From an uncultured Lachnospiraceae bacterium (lineage in GTDB: Bacteria > Bacillota > Clostridia > Lachnospirales > Lachnospiraceae): a stretch of DNA of 34,912 bases. Below are positions 34,290-34,912 of this stretch, piece by piece. The stretch lies in contig CAKRRJ010000017.1 in the NCBI GenBank assembly GCA_934394615.1, positions 1-34,912 on the forward strand, written 5' to 3'. Position 1 is the stretch's first letter; each line of letters begins with the position of its first letter. The notes under the pieces are model-generated. The model made no database searches and was not told the origin of the DNA. It worked only from the letters and a program-made list of their open reading frames with translations. The position numbers were made by a program, and so were the translations under genes.

Positions 34290-34912
34290 ACCTTTCAATA
34301 AGTAACCTTCATTTCTACAAGAACAAATTTATCTGTGAAATGTTTGGATTATAATGTGTCAATGCCCTAAATGGGGCAACCTTCATTTCTACCTGGATTA
34401 CATTATCCTTTAGATAAAGAAGATAATGACAGTGTCAATGCCCTGATAGGGGCGGCCTTCATTTCTACTGATAACAGTGTCAACGTACCAGACGATAAAA
34501 CAAAAAGTGTCAATGCCCTGATAGGGGCGGCCTTCATTTCTACGATTAATACTATGAAGACTAATGATAACAACATGATGATGTGTCAATGCCCTGATAG
34601 GGGCGGCCTTCATTTCTACGGTCTTGAAAAACAGATAGATGAAATGATTCGTGATATTGTGTCAATGCCCTGATAGGGGCGGCCTTCATTTCTACCAAGT
34701 AAAAGCAAATGCTTCGAAATACAATAAAAAAGTGTCAATGCCCTGATAGGGGCGGCCTTCATTTCTACTACTGGAACGGAATTTTTTGTTGACAATATTA
34801 TGGATTGTGTCAATGCCCTGATAGGGGCGGCCTTCATTTCTACACGCCACCTGGTTCGATGAGAATGTTAAGCCTGTACTGTGTCAATGCCCTGATAGGG
34901 GCGGCCTTCATT
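34290..34912 (-). CRISPR. CRISPR array 4, running off the window end
   Basis: A degenerate leader-distal copy ends at 34318 (AACCTTCATTTCTAC). 37-bp repeats follow at 34356 (CTAAATGG, GCAACC), 34432, 34507, 34583, 34659, 34732, 34807 and 34881 (cut at 34912). The copies from 34432 on share CTGATAGG and GCGGCCTTCATTTCTAC, distinct from array 3. Spacers are 37-39 bp. By analogy the leader lies to the right, outside the window. Confidence 0.96.

Overview
The window looks like a chromosomal defence region of a gut Clostridia bacterium, probably Lachnospiraceae. This is inferred from the AGGAGG-type ribosome binding sites, the moderate GC content, the Firmicutes-like protein sequences and the IS3-family remnant; no marker gene is present to confirm it. 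Nearly everything is organised around a type III CRISPR-Cas locus with four CRISPR arrays. All four arrays share one 37-bp repeat family and all appear to be transcribed leftward (minus strand), because an alignable AT-rich leader lies to the right of each completed array.

Layout. 1-505: 3' part of an IS3-family transposase and its right end. 485-1128: two small minus-strand genes of unknown function. 1284-1310: a minus-strand terminator. 1358-1759 and 2073-2407: two short, partly degenerate CRISPR arrays, each followed by a related ~320-bp leader. The two array+leader blocks are an old tandem duplication that also copied the last ~35 bp of the neighbouring gene. 2692-15608: a five-gene minus-strand operon (transcription order: secreted/anchored vWA protein, large FtsZ/tubulin-like GTPase, coiled-coil membrane protein, giant membrane protein ending in a LIM-type zinc finger plus HExxH peptidase, coiled-coil membrane protein). 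15819-18228: two overlapping plus-strand WYL-type regulators, divergent from the tubulin operon and convergent with the cas operon. 18256-25907: the effector operon (Cas10, Cas7, Csx10/Cas5, double-Cas7, Csx19, large Cas7 with insertion), a III-D architecture close to III-Dv but with the first Cas7 not fused to Cas5. 26136-26861: a PHP-family phosphoesterase. 26956-33052: the adaptation and signalling operon (59-aa small protein, CARF-HEPN protein, Cas1, Cas2, and a reverse transcriptase fused to an archaeo-eukaryotic-type primase). 33142-34061: a 13-repeat array. 34290 to the window end: a fourth array running off the edge.

How it may work together. Cas1-Cas2 with the RT-primase fusion would acquire spacers, possibly from RNA. 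The arrays give crRNAs with an AUUGACAC-type 5' handle typical of type III. The Cas10 complex would sense target RNA and make cyclic oligoadenylate that activates the CARF-HEPN RNase. The WYL pair is the obvious regulator candidate: a 17-bp promoter motif (TGTMCAAAAACAGTGAA-like) recurs before the PHP gene, the adaptation operon and a small gene at the left edge, and a variant lies between the WYL genes and the tubulin operon.

The most novel part is the tubulin-like/vWA/LIM-peptidase membrane operon lodged between CRISPR arrays and cas genes. The leader/gene-tail duplication and the shared motif suggest it has long been a resident of this locus. No Cas6 is visible in the window.
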